This document shows, in pieces, positions 9,564-17,383 of a stretch of 64,000 bases of DNA (within the stretch, counting starts at the first letter, position 1; every line of letters begins with the position of its first letter). The translations under genes and the position numbers were made by a program. The stretch is from assembly GCF_022213065.1 (NCBI RefSeq), contig NZ_JAKLJA010000001.1:372001-436000 (forward strand). The letters run 5' to 3'. Source of the DNA: Paraburkholderia tagetis (GTDB lineage: Bacteria; Pseudomonadota; Gammaproteobacteria; Burkholderiales; Burkholderiaceae). The notes below the pieces were generated by a model that saw only the letters and a list, made by a program, of their open reading frames with translations, was not told the DNA's origin and searched no databases.

Positions 9564-9582
9564 ACGCGCAGAGAAGCGGGTA

Positions 9583-9825
9583 TCAGCCGGTCAGCTCGCG
9601 GGCGAGCCGTTCCAGCGTGGCGTGAATCAGGCGGTCCTCGTCGATGGCCGCCACCGTGTTGCGAACCTCGATCTCCACCGGGAAGTGGTAATGAACCTCC
9701 GGCGGGCCGCTGCCGCTCGTCTCGTCCGCTTCGGAACCGAGCGACCAGCCGACCGAATGGCCGTCGTGCACGAGGGTTCCCGAGGTCGGATCCTGCGTGT
9801 CGTGTCCGTTGTGTCCACCAGACAT
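9583..9825 (-). CDS. Small 80-aa protein sharing a docking-like motif with the giant protein
   Basis: An acidic, His/Gly/Ser-rich N-terminal half (MSGGHNGHDTQDPTSG) looks disordered. The C-terminal ~36 residues contain HYHFPVEIEV followed by a helix ending LERLAREL. The same pattern, PV-x-hydrophobic-x-V then about 15 residues then an Ala/Leu/Arg helix, opens the 1586-aa protein encoded 20 nt downstream. A GGAG ribosome site lies about 10 nt before the ATG. It lies between the tube gene and the giant. A role as an adaptor or loading partner is inference from the shared motif. No enzyme motif is present. Confidence 0.6.
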   Translation of the reverse strand: MSGGHNGHDTQDPTSGTLVHDGHSVGWSLGSEADETSGSGPPEVHYHFPVEIEVRNTVAAIDEDRLIHATLERLARELTG

Positions 9826-9847
9826 CGTCGGTTACTCCGGAGAGGGG

Positions 9848-10282
9848 CTAGGGCAGCGTGGCGCTGGCGTTGCTCTTGTCGGTCTCGGTCGCGCCGAGAC
9901 AGAAGCCGGAGAACGTCGCCGTGGGCGCGCCCGTGACGGTCGCGGTGGACGGTATCGCCGTCGTGATGACGCAGTTGCTCATCACCAGCGACGCATACGA
10001 CCAGTCATTGCCGTTCGCCGATTCCTGCAGCGTGACGTCGAACAGCGTGCGCTTGATCGCCAGCGCGGTCAGCTCGGCGGCGATCGTGCCGATGGCCTTC
10101 ACGGTCATCGTGAACGTGATCACCTGCGGCGAGTAGATCACGCCGATGTGCGTGTGCTCGATCGAGTGCAGCGGCTCCGCGGTGAGCGCGAAGGTGGGCG
10201 TGAACGAATCGATCGGCGTGATCGTCCGGGTCTGGTTGTTCGCCGTATAGGACACGGCCAGCCGGGTGTTCCAGTCGGGCAT
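9848..10282 (-). CDS. Tail tube-like protein
   Basis: A 144-residue beta-rich protein directly after the sheath gene, where contractile tails encode the inner tube. It shows alternating strands typical of Hcp/gp19-like tubes (NTRLAVSYTANNQTRTITPID, VITFTMTVKAIGTIAAELTAL, FDVTLQES). The start was set at 10282 (MPDWNTR) because GGAG lies 8 nt before it; the ATG at 10294 has no ribosome site. The tube would be wrapped by the sheath protein and expelled with the spike on contraction. Fold recognition by structure prediction would settle the call. Confidence 0.6.
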   Translation of the reverse strand: MPDWNTRLAVSYTANNQTRTITPIDSFTPTFALTAEPLHSIEHTHIGVIYSPQVITFTMTVKAIGTIAAELTALAIKRTLFDVTLQESANGNDWSYASLVMSNCVITTAIPSTATVTGAPTATFSGFCLGATETDKSNASATLP

Positions 10283-10357
10283 GTTGGGCTCCATTCGGAT
10301 GCGAAGCGCGCGAGGAAGCGCGGTAGCGCGGGTCGCGCGGGTAGTCGAAGCGGTCGG

Positions 10358-11542
10358 TCAGAAACTCGGCGCCAGCGTGACGCGAAGCTGATGCACTGCC
10401 GGGCCATAGGTGATCGACACGAACACGTCGACGGTCCGGTTCGCGCGCGCCGTCACGACCAGCGCGCTGTCCGTCGCGCTCCAGGCCGACTCGGGCGTCA
10501 TCAGGATGTTCAGCACGGGGATCGTGGTCGCGTAGTCGTCGATCACGGCGGCATTGAGCAGCGGCCCGAGGATCGAATCGATGCGCACCTTGACCTGCGT
10601 GAGGCCCGCCTTGGTGATGCGCGAATCGCCGATCAGGCCAATCAGCCCGGCCTTGAGCCGGAAGTCGATGTCGTCGAGCACGCGCACGATGTCGATATAG
10701 AGCTGGCTGGCGTCGGTGGTGTAGCAGCGGCCCTCGCCGAAGTAGAAGCCGCCGCCGACGATCAGCGCGGGCTCGATGATCGGCACGATGCCGGCTTCCG
10801 AGAGCCCCTTGATCTCGCTCGGCCCATACTGGCTGGCGGTCGGCACGCTGACGCCGCGCACCCGCTTGAGCACCATCGAGACCTGCGGCGCATAGCCGGC
10901 GATTGCGCCAGTGGCGGCCGCGGCGACGTCGACCGTTGCGCCGCGCGCGGCCACGAGCACCATGCGGCTGGAGTCGCTCTTTAACGGCGTGGCCGTGGTG
11001 TCGACGTCGTGGACGTAAGTCGGCGACTTGACGGTTGCCGGGTTGACCATCGCCACGCCGAGCCGCTTCTGGCCTTGCGCCGACATGGTCTCGACGTGCG
11101 CCTTGAGCGCCAGCAGGTTGGTCGGCGGATTGCCGCCGCCGGCCGCCGCGCCGACGTCGGTCTCGTTGGCGAGGCAAACGAAGTCGACGTCGTCGGCGGC
11201 TTCGAGCGACGCCAGCGCACCGGCATAGTCGGTGCCGTTCACCTTGACGCCGTAAATCTTGGAGGGCGTCGGGCTTTGCAGCATCGCGAGCTTGAGCGAC
11301 GTCGAGAGCGTGGTGTCGGCCACGCTGCCGTCGGCGTTGATCTTCGCGAAGTGCTGCGACACATCGGACGCTGTGTCGACAACGGTCGGCATGTCGAATG
11401 CCGCATCGCCGCCGTCTGCTCCGGCGGGGGTCTTGCCGACGATGGCGATCACGCCCGGCGAACGCTGCGCGATGGGCATCAGCGCGGACGTATCGATGTT
11501 GACCAGGATGAAGGGAAACGCCGCAGGGACGGTTGCTGACAT
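10358..11542 (-). CDS. Contractile tail sheath protein
   Basis: A 394-residue sheath subunit. The N-terminus has the typical SPGVIAIVGKTPAG segment (residues ~29-42). The C-terminal third has the conserved sheath region YIDIVRVLDDIDFRLKAGLIG followed by LTQVKVRIDSILGPL and the terminal beta strands that lock neighbouring subunits (VDVFVSITYGPAVHQLRVTL). It is short for the family, suggesting a minimal sheath without large surface insertions. AAAGGAG lies just before the ATG. A 75-nt gap separates it from the tube gene. This is the clearest marker that the operon encodes a contractile machine. Confidence 0.85.
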   Translation of the reverse strand: MSATVPAAFPFILVNIDTSALMPIAQRSPGVIAIVGKTPAGADGGDAAFDMPTVVDTASDVSQHFAKINADGSVADTTLSTSLKLAMLQSPTPSKIYGVKVNGTDYAGALASLEAADDVDFVCLANETDVGAAAGGGNPPTNLLALKAHVETMSAQGQKRLGVAMVNPATVKSPTYVHDVDTTATPLKSDSSRMVLVAARGATVDVAAAATGAIAGYAPQVSMVLKRVRGVSVPTASQYGPSEIKGLSEAGIVPIIEPALIVGGGFYFGEGRCYTTDASQLYIDIVRVLDDIDFRLKAGLIGLIGDSRITKAGLTQVKVRIDSILGPLLNAAVIDDYATTIPVLNILMTPESAWSATDSALVVTARANRTVDVFVSITYGPAVHQLRVTLAPSF

Positions 11543-11614
11543 AAGTTGCTCCTTTGATGCCAGTTCTGAACACGAAACGGGCGATCCGTGCAGGCCCGGG
11601 AAAAAGTTCGTAAT

Positions 11615-11644
11615 GCCAGGTTTAGCCAGGTTTATCCAGGTTTA
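11615..11644. repeat. Three 10-bp tandem repeats (CCAGGTTTA core)
   Basis: Three consecutive 10-bp units (GCCAGGTTTA, GCCAGGTTTA, TCCAGGTTTA) lie in the 142-nt non-coding gap between the 313-aa gene and the sheath gene. One unit is about one helical turn, so the copies face the same side of the DNA. This could mark protein binding or simple slippage. Confidence 0.8.
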
Positions 11645-11684
11645 GATCGCTAGTGGCCAATCAATCAATCGATGAACCCCGTCC

Positions 11685-12626
11685 TCAGACGACGGCGAGG
11701 CCGATGCCCTGGAGCACCAGCCAGCCCGCGGCCGCCGTGCGCCGCGCGGCTCGCGCGGCATCGGCCGCCATGCCCGCAGCGGCGCCCGGCCAGCCGGTGT
11801 CGTCGAACGCCGCAGCCGGCACGATCCATGTGATCGGCAGCGGCTCGCGGACCGGCAGCTTCGCGTCCACCGCGCGCGCGAGACCCATTGGTCCGAGCTG
11901 CTGGCGAACGATTTTTGATTCCGTGAGCAGGTCGCCAACCGAAAAGCCCGCGTCCCGGATCAGCAGCGCGCTGCCGATCGGCAGCGGCGCGGGCAGCGAT
12001 GGCACGTCGTTCGGCGGCGAAAAAGTGATCTGCAAGGGATGGGCGTAGACCACGCCGCGCAGCTTCGTGATCAGGTCGCTGACCGACGACGCGCCGTTTT
12101 CGTGCAGCCACTGATCGAGCAGATCGCCCGTCATCAGATCGGGCTGGGCAAACGCCGCGCGCAGATGCGTCAGCAGGCGCGTGCGCCGCTCGTTCTCGAG
12201 CGCGGCCGGATCGGCAGGCAGCGCGCCGAGCGCGGCCACGATCTCCGCATCGATCTGTCCTGCATCGACGACGTTGCCGCGCGCGGCGCTCACGTGTCCG
12301 GTAGGCGGTGTCGAGCGAGCGATGATCGCGCCGCGCCAGAATGCGTCCACGCGGATCGAGCTTTCTCCGAACCCGGACAGCATGAATTGCGAGTCGGTGC
12401 GCTCGCCCGTTGTCGCGCGTCCCCAGTAGCCTTCGAGGGTGGCGATACGCGGGACCGCGAGGCCGAGCTGGATATCGTCGAACACCGCGCTGTATGGTCC
12501 TTGAATCGGCATCGCACTGGTGTCGTAAGCCGTCGACGCAATTTGCGCGAGGCTGTCGTTGTCGAAAACACCATCGCGCGCTGCCGGATCAGCGAGCCTG
12601 ATGAGGATCGTATCGACGAAGTTCAC
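11685..12626 (-). CDS. Unknown first gene of the contractile operon, 313 aa
   Basis: No family was recognised. The start is a GTG at 12626 with an AAAGGATG ribosome site about 9 nt before it; no in-frame ATG lies nearby. The N-terminal 100 residues are mixed alpha/beta (VFDDIQLGLAVPRIATLEGYW). A helical middle has an Arg-rich helix (ALENERRTRLLTHLRAAF). The C-terminus is Ala-rich (ADAARAARRTAAAGWLVLQG). It is the first gene of the minus-strand operon, ahead of sheath and tube. Cap, terminator or assembly proteins are often encoded near the sheath, but nothing in the sequence identifies such a role. Confidence 0.6.
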   Translation of the reverse strand: MNFVDTILIRLADPAARDGVFDNDSLAQIASTAYDTSAMPIQGPYSAVFDDIQLGLAVPRIATLEGYWGRATTGERTDSQFMLSGFGESSIRVDAFWRGAIIARSTPPTGHVSAARGNVVDAGQIDAEIVAALGALPADPAALENERRTRLLTHLRAAFAQPDLMTGDLLDQWLHENGASSVSDLITKLRGVVYAHPLQITFSPPNDVPSLPAPLPIGSALLIRDAGFSVGDLLTESKIVRQQLGPMGLARAVDAKLPVREPLPITWIVPAAAFDDTGWPGAAAGMAADAARAARRTAAAGWLVLQGIGLAVV

Positions 12627-12947
12627 GCTGGCATCCTTTCTTCGCTAGCCTGCAGACAATCGTGGCACTACGATGAAAACAGACAGCACTGTTTTGAATT
12701 GAAATTCAAAAGGCTTTGCCGTGCGTTGAGCGTAGACGATGGTTCAATCTTGTCAAGAAATGGCGGGAATGCGAATTGCCCATTCCCCAGACATGACGCA
12801 CCACGCGCGAGAATCGTTCATTGGAGATTATTTAAGCATCTCAGTATCGAATGTTTATTCACGTGTACACGCATCATGTTTTCTGGCGCTGATGGCGCGC
12901 TTGACTACACTGATTACGTCGAGGTCGAAAACGAGCAGGAGAAGGCC
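12627..12947. promoter_or_regulatory. Divergent intergenic region between the contractile operon and an unknown gene
   Basis: About 320 nt, visibly richer in A/T than the flanks, must carry the promoters for both directions. Three dyads stand out. TTGAAT and ATTCAA arms with a 4-nt centre lie near 12692-12707. ACAG-CA-CTGT lies just before them. A perfect CGTGTACACG palindrome lies at 12862-12871. No confident -35/-10 pair was found on either strand. Confidence 0.45.
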
Positions 12948-13931
12948 ATGCCAGCCGTAGATCAGCTATGGGGGACTTTTGCGGTCGACGACCATTTGCG
13001 AAAAAGAGCGTTTGTGGCGGAAACGCTTCTATTCGATCATTTGATCGTACCGGTTCCCGCTTTAGAGGAGAAACAAGCTTTAACGAATTGGGATAACAAA
13101 CTTTGGAATCCAAAACGTGCACTGGAAACTGTTGAAGTGTTAGGCAACCTCGTGACTCCGGTTTCGTGGGATAAGGCGCTAAGAGACCGTTATCGCGAGC
13201 GTTATGGGCGTTCGTTGCTCAACGAACACGCGGCTTTTGACATCGGAAATGCCAGGCAGATGTCCAAGGACGCCTTCGCAAAGCATGCGACGCGGATACT
13301 GCTGGCGGATCGTGCAAGCGATGAGGCGGATGAAGCGTACTTCCGCCGGATCCAATCCATCGACGTCGACCCTGCCGCGACCGTTGAAATTGTCGCCGGC
13401 TATGGATCGTATGGACAGCTTCAGGTCGACGCTCCGCTGGAAATGACTGGCGATTTCTCCGCTGGCGCGGAGGGTGCAACGCTGTTGTTCGGCTGGGAGT
13501 TCGTCGTTCCCGAGGAATCCGGGCTCAGTTGTCGCGTTCTTCTTGAGCGTGCCGTCAAGCTCGCTGAAAGAAAGGATTTTATCGAGAGCCGTCGGGAGTT
13601 CCACGAATGGCGGCGCAAGCTGATTGCGAATCACATTGGCCCGGAGAAGGCGCGATCGGAGATGCTTCGATGTCTGACCGAATTCAACGCCATTGTCGAT
13701 AAGAAACGTCAACGCTCTCGTGTGCTCACCGCGTTGCAGGTCGGCGCGGCTGCCGCTCCGCTGGCCGATTTCGCCATTCCGGGGCTCGGAGCAGGAAGCG
13801 CAGTGATGCTGGCACTAGGCGCGTTTGTGTTCGACAAGGCCGTTCCCGAACCGCGTCCCGGCAGCCGCGAAAGAATTGCGGCTTTGGTGCATGACAGCCG
13901 GGAGGCGTTCGGATGGCCGCGCACGGGCTAG
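12948..13931 (+). CDS. Unknown 327-aa protein divergent from the contractile operon
   Basis: No family was recognised. The start at 12948 is set by AGGAGAAGG just before the ATG; a longer in-frame reading extends back but has no ribosome site. The protein is mainly soluble (residues 1-270), with many charged helices (WDKALRDRYRERYG, HEWRRKLIANHIG). A hydrophobic Gly/Ala stretch near the C-terminus (about 272-305, LADFAIPGLGAGSAVMLAL) could be a membrane hairpin. Base composition is less GC-rich than on either side, hinting at separate acquisition. Its position opposite the injection-system operon makes a regulatory, immunity or defence-type role possible, but this is only positional. Confidence 0.6.
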   Translation: MPAVDQLWGTFAVDDHLRKRAFVAETLLFDHLIVPVPALEEKQALTNWDNKLWNPKRALETVEVLGNLVTPVSWDKALRDRYRERYGRSLLNEHAAFDIGNARQMSKDAFAKHATRILLADRASDEADEAYFRRIQSIDVDPAATVEIVAGYGSYGQLQVDAPLEMTGDFSAGAEGATLLFGWEFVVPEESGLSCRVLLERAVKLAERKDFIESRREFHEWRRKLIANHIGPEKARSEMLRCLTEFNAIVDKKRQRSRVLTALQVGAAAAPLADFAIPGLGAGSAVMLALGAFVFDKAVPEPRPGSRERIAALVHDSREAFGWPRTG

Positions 13932-14119
13932 CCACGGATTGCCTCGGCCGGTGGCTGCCGCGCTCGCGATCTGGAATGCTGTCCATTTCAATCGATCAGG
14001 TATCCATACTTATACGAAGTGCCGCGAACCAACCCGTGCACCAGAGCCATCCCGTGCGGCATGTCCGGCGACGTTCGGCGACGTTCGGGCGCGGGCCGAT
14101 GCGCCGGCGCCCGACGACG

Positions 14120-15031
14120 TCACTTGCCCGAGAACTCGACGCTGTTCGCGCTGACCAGGATTTCCCGGAAGATGCCCACCAGCGGCCGCAAGTTGACCTT
14201 GTGCCACGCGGCCCACAGGGGCGTGCGGTAGCTGAACCACGGCAGTTCGCGCACCACGACGCCTTCCGGCACTTGCTGGCGAAGACTCTGCTGGATCATC
14301 GTCACGCCGAATCCGGCCGCGACGAGCCCCAGGGCCGCAAGGGGTTCGGTCGCCTCGACGGTAATGTTCGGCGAAAAGCCAGCCTTCGCGCAGGCCGCCA
14401 CGAACGCGCCGTGACGCGGCGCGCTGTCCTCTTGCGTGACGCCGATCCACGATTGCGTTGCGAGGTCGTCCGCAGACAGTGTCTTCTTGCTGGCAAGCGG
14501 GTGCTCTTCGGGCATCGCCAGCAGCATCGGATCGTTCAGCACCAGCGACGATTCCAGCTCCGCGTCGCCGGCGAGAGGGGGCTCGCTGACGAGCGCGATA
14601 TCGAGGCTGCGTTCGCGCAAGCCCTCGAGCTGCGCGGTCGAATGATAGTTGTATAGCGAGATATGCACGGCGGGACGATCCTCGCGCAGCGCTTTGAGCG
14701 CGCGGGGCAGCACGCCCGAGTGCATCGACGTTTCCAGGTAGCCGATGCACAAGCCGCCTTCGTCGCCTTTGCCCAGCCGCCGCGCGAGCGATTCCAGCCG
14801 GTTCGCGTGCCGCAGGAAGGCGCGCGCCTCGCTCAGAAACGTGCGGCCGTCGCGCGTCAACCGGATGCGTTGCTGGGTGCGTTCGAACAGCGTCAGGCCG
14901 AGCTTGTCCTCGAACTGCGCAATCTGGCGGCTGAGCGGCGATTGCGAAATGTGCAGGCGTTCGGCGGCGCGGCCGACGTGTTCTTCCTCCGCCACCACGA
15001 TGAAGTACTGCAGTTGGCGCATGTCTAGCAT
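14120..15031 (-). CDS. LysR-family transcriptional regulator
   Basis: A 303-residue LysR protein. The winged helix-turn-helix covers residues ~4-62 (LHISQSPLSRQIAQFEDKLG). The ligand-binding domain starts near residue 92, with the usual GYLETSM and DIALVSEP segments. It looks closest to the CatR/BenM-type subgroup acting on aromatic or organic acids. The ATG at 15031 has AGAGG seven nt upstream; a second in-frame ATG at 15022 would drop three residues. It lies downstream of, and on the same strand as, the CoA-transferase gene, 131 nt away, so it probably regulates that gene or the divergent enoyl-CoA hydratase. The inducer is unknown. Confidence 0.85.
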   Translation of the reverse strand: MLDMRQLQYFIVVAEEEHVGRAAERLHISQSPLSRQIAQFEDKLGLTLFERTQQRIRLTRDGRTFLSEARAFLRHANRLESLARRLGKGDEGGLCIGYLETSMHSGVLPRALKALREDRPAVHISLYNYHSTAQLEGLRERSLDIALVSEPPLAGDAELESSLVLNDPMLLAMPEEHPLASKKTLSADDLATQSWIGVTQEDSAPRHGAFVAACAKAGFSPNITVEATEPLAALGLVAAGFGVTMIQQSLRQQVPEGVVVRELPWFSYRTPLWAAWHKVNLRPLVGIFREILVSANSVEFSGK

Positions 15032-15162
15032 TTAAGACCTCTTGTGACTCATGTTTGTCGAATTATGTCTTGGACGGGCATAACTATGCAACCTGGACTG
15101 GGCTCACTGTCCCTGACATGTGGAGCAATTCATGAGTCTCAAGGAGCTCGCGCGACACCGCA

Positions 15163-16356
15163 CTATCGGCCGAATGCGCCCTGTTGCCCGAGCTTGCCGA
15201 TATCGCAGCCAATCTCGCGCATGATTTCCTCGGTGTGCTCTCCGAGCAGCGGCGGCGGGCGCCTCAATTGCTGTGGCGTACCCCGCAATTTCACCGGAAA
15301 CCCGAGCTGCGGAATCTTGCCTTCAACGGGATGCTCCATATCGAGAATCATGTCACGCGCGGCCGCCTGCTCGCTCGCGAGTGCCTCCTGATAGGTGAGG
15401 ATGGGTCCGGCAGGAACGCCCGCTTCGAGCAGCGCGGCAATCCACGCGTCGGCTTTCCGCGTTCGCAACGTTGTCGATAGTGCGGACTCCAGTTCGTCGC
15501 GATGGCGCATACGCTCTGCATTGGTGGCAAAGCGGGGGTCGGCCAGCAGGTCGGGCCGGTCGAGCACCTCGCAAAGCAGGGCCCAGAGCTTCTGGTTGGC
15601 GGCGCCAAAAACGAAATGCCGGTCGGATGCCATGAACGCCTGATAAGGGGCGCTCATACGGTTGGCACTGCCGAGCGGTTGGGGCACCTTGCCGGTTCCC
15701 CAATACTCGGCAACTTCCCAGATGGACAATCCCAGTGCCGCTTCGAAGAGCGACACGTCGATATATTGCCCGGGCCCGTCGTCACCGCGCCCAATGACGG
15801 CGCTGAGGACTGCATAGGCCGTAAAGAGCCCCGCGCCGAGATCCCCAACCGGGACGCTGTTCTTCGCAGGCGCGGCCCCCGCCTGGCCGGTGACGCTCAG
15901 GATGCCGCTCATGGCTTGTGCGATGAGATCGAACCCCGGGCGCATGGCCCACGGCCCGGTCTGCCCGAAACCCGAGATGCTTGCATAGATCAGTCGCGGA
16001 TGGATCTCCTTGAGCGTTTCATAGTCGATTCCGAGGCGTTTCGCTACGCCAGGACGGTAGTTTTCGACCAGCACGTCAGCCGTTTTCACGAGTTCGTAGA
16101 AGGCGCGCAGGCCGGCTTCATTCTTCAGGTCGAGTTCGACACTGCGCTTGTTGCGGTTGAGCGCAAGAAATCCGGCGCTGTCGTCACCCTGCAGGCGAAA
16201 GCCCATTGCCCTGCGCGTCTGGTCTCCCACCTTGGGGGGCTCGACCTTGATGACGTCCGCCCCCATGTCGGCGAGGAGCATGCAGGAGAAAGGGCCTGCC
16301 ATGACCTGACTGACATCGAGGACACGCAGATTGGAAAGCGGCAAGGGTCGCGACAT
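15163..16356 (-). CDS. Class III CoA-transferase (CaiB/BaiF family)
   Basis: A 397-residue family III CoA-transferase, which moves CoA between carboxylic acids and so activates an acid for breakdown. It has the N-terminal LRVLDVSQVMAGPFSCMLLADMGADVIKVEPP motif with the conserved nucleophile Asp further in (LNRNKRSVELDLKNEAG). The family's ISGFGQTGPWAMRPGFDLI and DVSLFEAAL segments follow. The start at 16356 has GGGAGA upstream; a TTG at 16374 was rejected. It is divergent from an enoyl-CoA hydratase gene, and a paralogous pair lies at 24887-26867. Acid substrate and CoA donor cannot be read from sequence. Confidence 0.85.
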   Translation of the reverse strand: MSRPLPLSNLRVLDVSQVMAGPFSCMLLADMGADVIKVEPPKVGDQTRRAMGFRLQGDDSAGFLALNRNKRSVELDLKNEAGLRAFYELVKTADVLVENYRPGVAKRLGIDYETLKEIHPRLIYASISGFGQTGPWAMRPGFDLIAQAMSGILSVTGQAGAAPAKNSVPVGDLGAGLFTAYAVLSAVIGRGDDGPGQYIDVSLFEAALGLSIWEVAEYWGTGKVPQPLGSANRMSAPYQAFMASDRHFVFGAANQKLWALLCEVLDRPDLLADPRFATNAERMRHRDELESALSTTLRTRKADAWIAALLEAGVPAGPILTYQEALASEQAAARDMILDMEHPVEGKIPQLGFPVKLRGTPQQLRRPPPLLGEHTEEIMREIGCDIGKLGQQGAFGR

Positions 16357-16396
16357 GGAAAAGGGTCTCCCCAATGGGCTGGATGAAAGTGAAGCC

Positions 16397-16426
16397 AGTT
16401 TAGGTAGTCCGCATTTACACGGTCAA
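16397..16426 (-). promoter_or_regulatory. Putative sigma-70 promoter for the CoA-transferase
   Basis: On the minus strand TTGACC is followed after 18 nt by TAAACT, about 40 nt before the CoA-transferase start codon. It sits in a 247-nt A/T-rich divergent gap. No equally clear promoter was seen for the plus-strand enoyl-CoA hydratase. Confidence 0.45.
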
Positions 16427-16603
16427 ACGAGATTTTTTCTCGCCATCGCCTAAAAAAATTCGACCCCGTCTGGTTCACGATCGCGCAATTTTTATATCGA
16501 CATGCACAAATTAAATTCGCTTTTCCGCACGCCGCCGAGCTTGTAGATTTCCACGACGCAAGCCGTTTTGTCTCCATTCATATCCTTCAGGAAGGACGCT
16601 AAT

Positions 16604-17383
16604 ATGCGAGGGGAAATCTCTCTGGAACGCAGCGCGGCGGTCGCGACCGTGACTGTTTCGCAGCCCGAAAAGCTCAATGCAATGAGCGTCGAAATGTGGA
16701 AGTCGTTAAAAACGATCATGGACGATCTTTCGGCCGATTCGACGGTACGCTGCGTGGTCATCCGTGGGGCGGGGCATCGGGCGTTCTCGGCGGGCGCCGA
16801 TATTTCGGAATTCGACGAGGTGCGAGCAGGCGCGGTGCAGGCTCGTGCTTATGCTGAAATCACCCAGGCCGCGCTTCACGCCGTAGCCGCATGTCCGCAT
16901 CCCACCGTAGCCGCCATCCGGGGAAATTGCGTGGGCGGCGGCCTCGAACTGGCTTCCGTGTGCGACATGAGAATCTCCGCCGAGGATGGCCGCTTTGGCG
17001 TGCCGATCAACCGGCTGGGGCTTGTCGTGTCCTATCTGGAACTCAAGGGCCTGATGACGTTGATCGGCAAGTCGCGCACGCTGGAACTCCTGCTGGAGGG
17101 CAGGGTATTCGGCGCCCAGGAGGCGTTTCAGAAGGGGCTCGTGAACCGCGTGGTCTCGTGCGACGCCTGGGAAGGCGAAATAGCCGATACGGCAACGCGC
17201 ATTGCCGCAGGCGCGCCGTTAGTGGCGCGGTGGCACAAGAAGTTCGTTTCCCGGCTGGAAATGCCCGAGCCGCTTCGCGAGGACGAACTGGACGAGGTCT
17301 ACCACTGCTTCGACACCGAAGATTTCCGTATCGGGTCAACGGCATTCAAAAGCAAGACCCAACCCGTGTTTACAGGCCACTAG
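16604..17383 (+). CDS. Enoyl-CoA hydratase/isomerase (crotonase) family protein
   Basis: A 259-residue crotonase-fold enzyme that hydrates or isomerises an acyl-CoA. It has the oxyanion-hole segment AFSAGADISEFDE (residues ~61-73) and the second glycine-rich segment IRGNCVGGGLELASVCDMRI (~105-124). One of the two hydratase Glu positions is not obvious, so the exact reaction is open. The start was set at 16604 because AAGGA lies just before this ATG; a TTG reading 12 codons longer lacks support. It is divergent from the CoA-transferase, which would supply its CoA-thioester substrate. Its 3' end overlaps the convergent LysR gene by 14 nt. The protein at 24887 is a close paralogue. Confidence 0.85.
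   Translation: MRGEISLERSAAVATVTVSQPEKLNAMSVEMWKSLKTIMDDLSADSTVRCVVIRGAGHRAFSAGADISEFDEVRAGAVQARAYAEITQAALHAVAACPHPTVAAIRGNCVGGGLELASVCDMRISAEDGRFGVPINRLGLVVSYLELKGLMTLIGKSRTLELLLEGRVFGAQEAFQKGLVNRVVSCDAWEGEIADTATRIAAGAPLVARWHKKFVSRLEMPEPLREDELDEVYHCFDTEDFRIGSTAFKSKTQPVFTGH

Noticed and set aside
1..12626. Complete prophage
   Set aside because: No integrase, repressor, terminase, portal, capsid, lysis or attachment-site repeat was found in the visible part. Only tail-type genes are present.
12039..12947. Long in-frame extension of the unknown gene at 12948
   Set aside because: It runs antisense to the 313-aa operon gene and across the A/T-rich promoter region, and it has no ribosome site.
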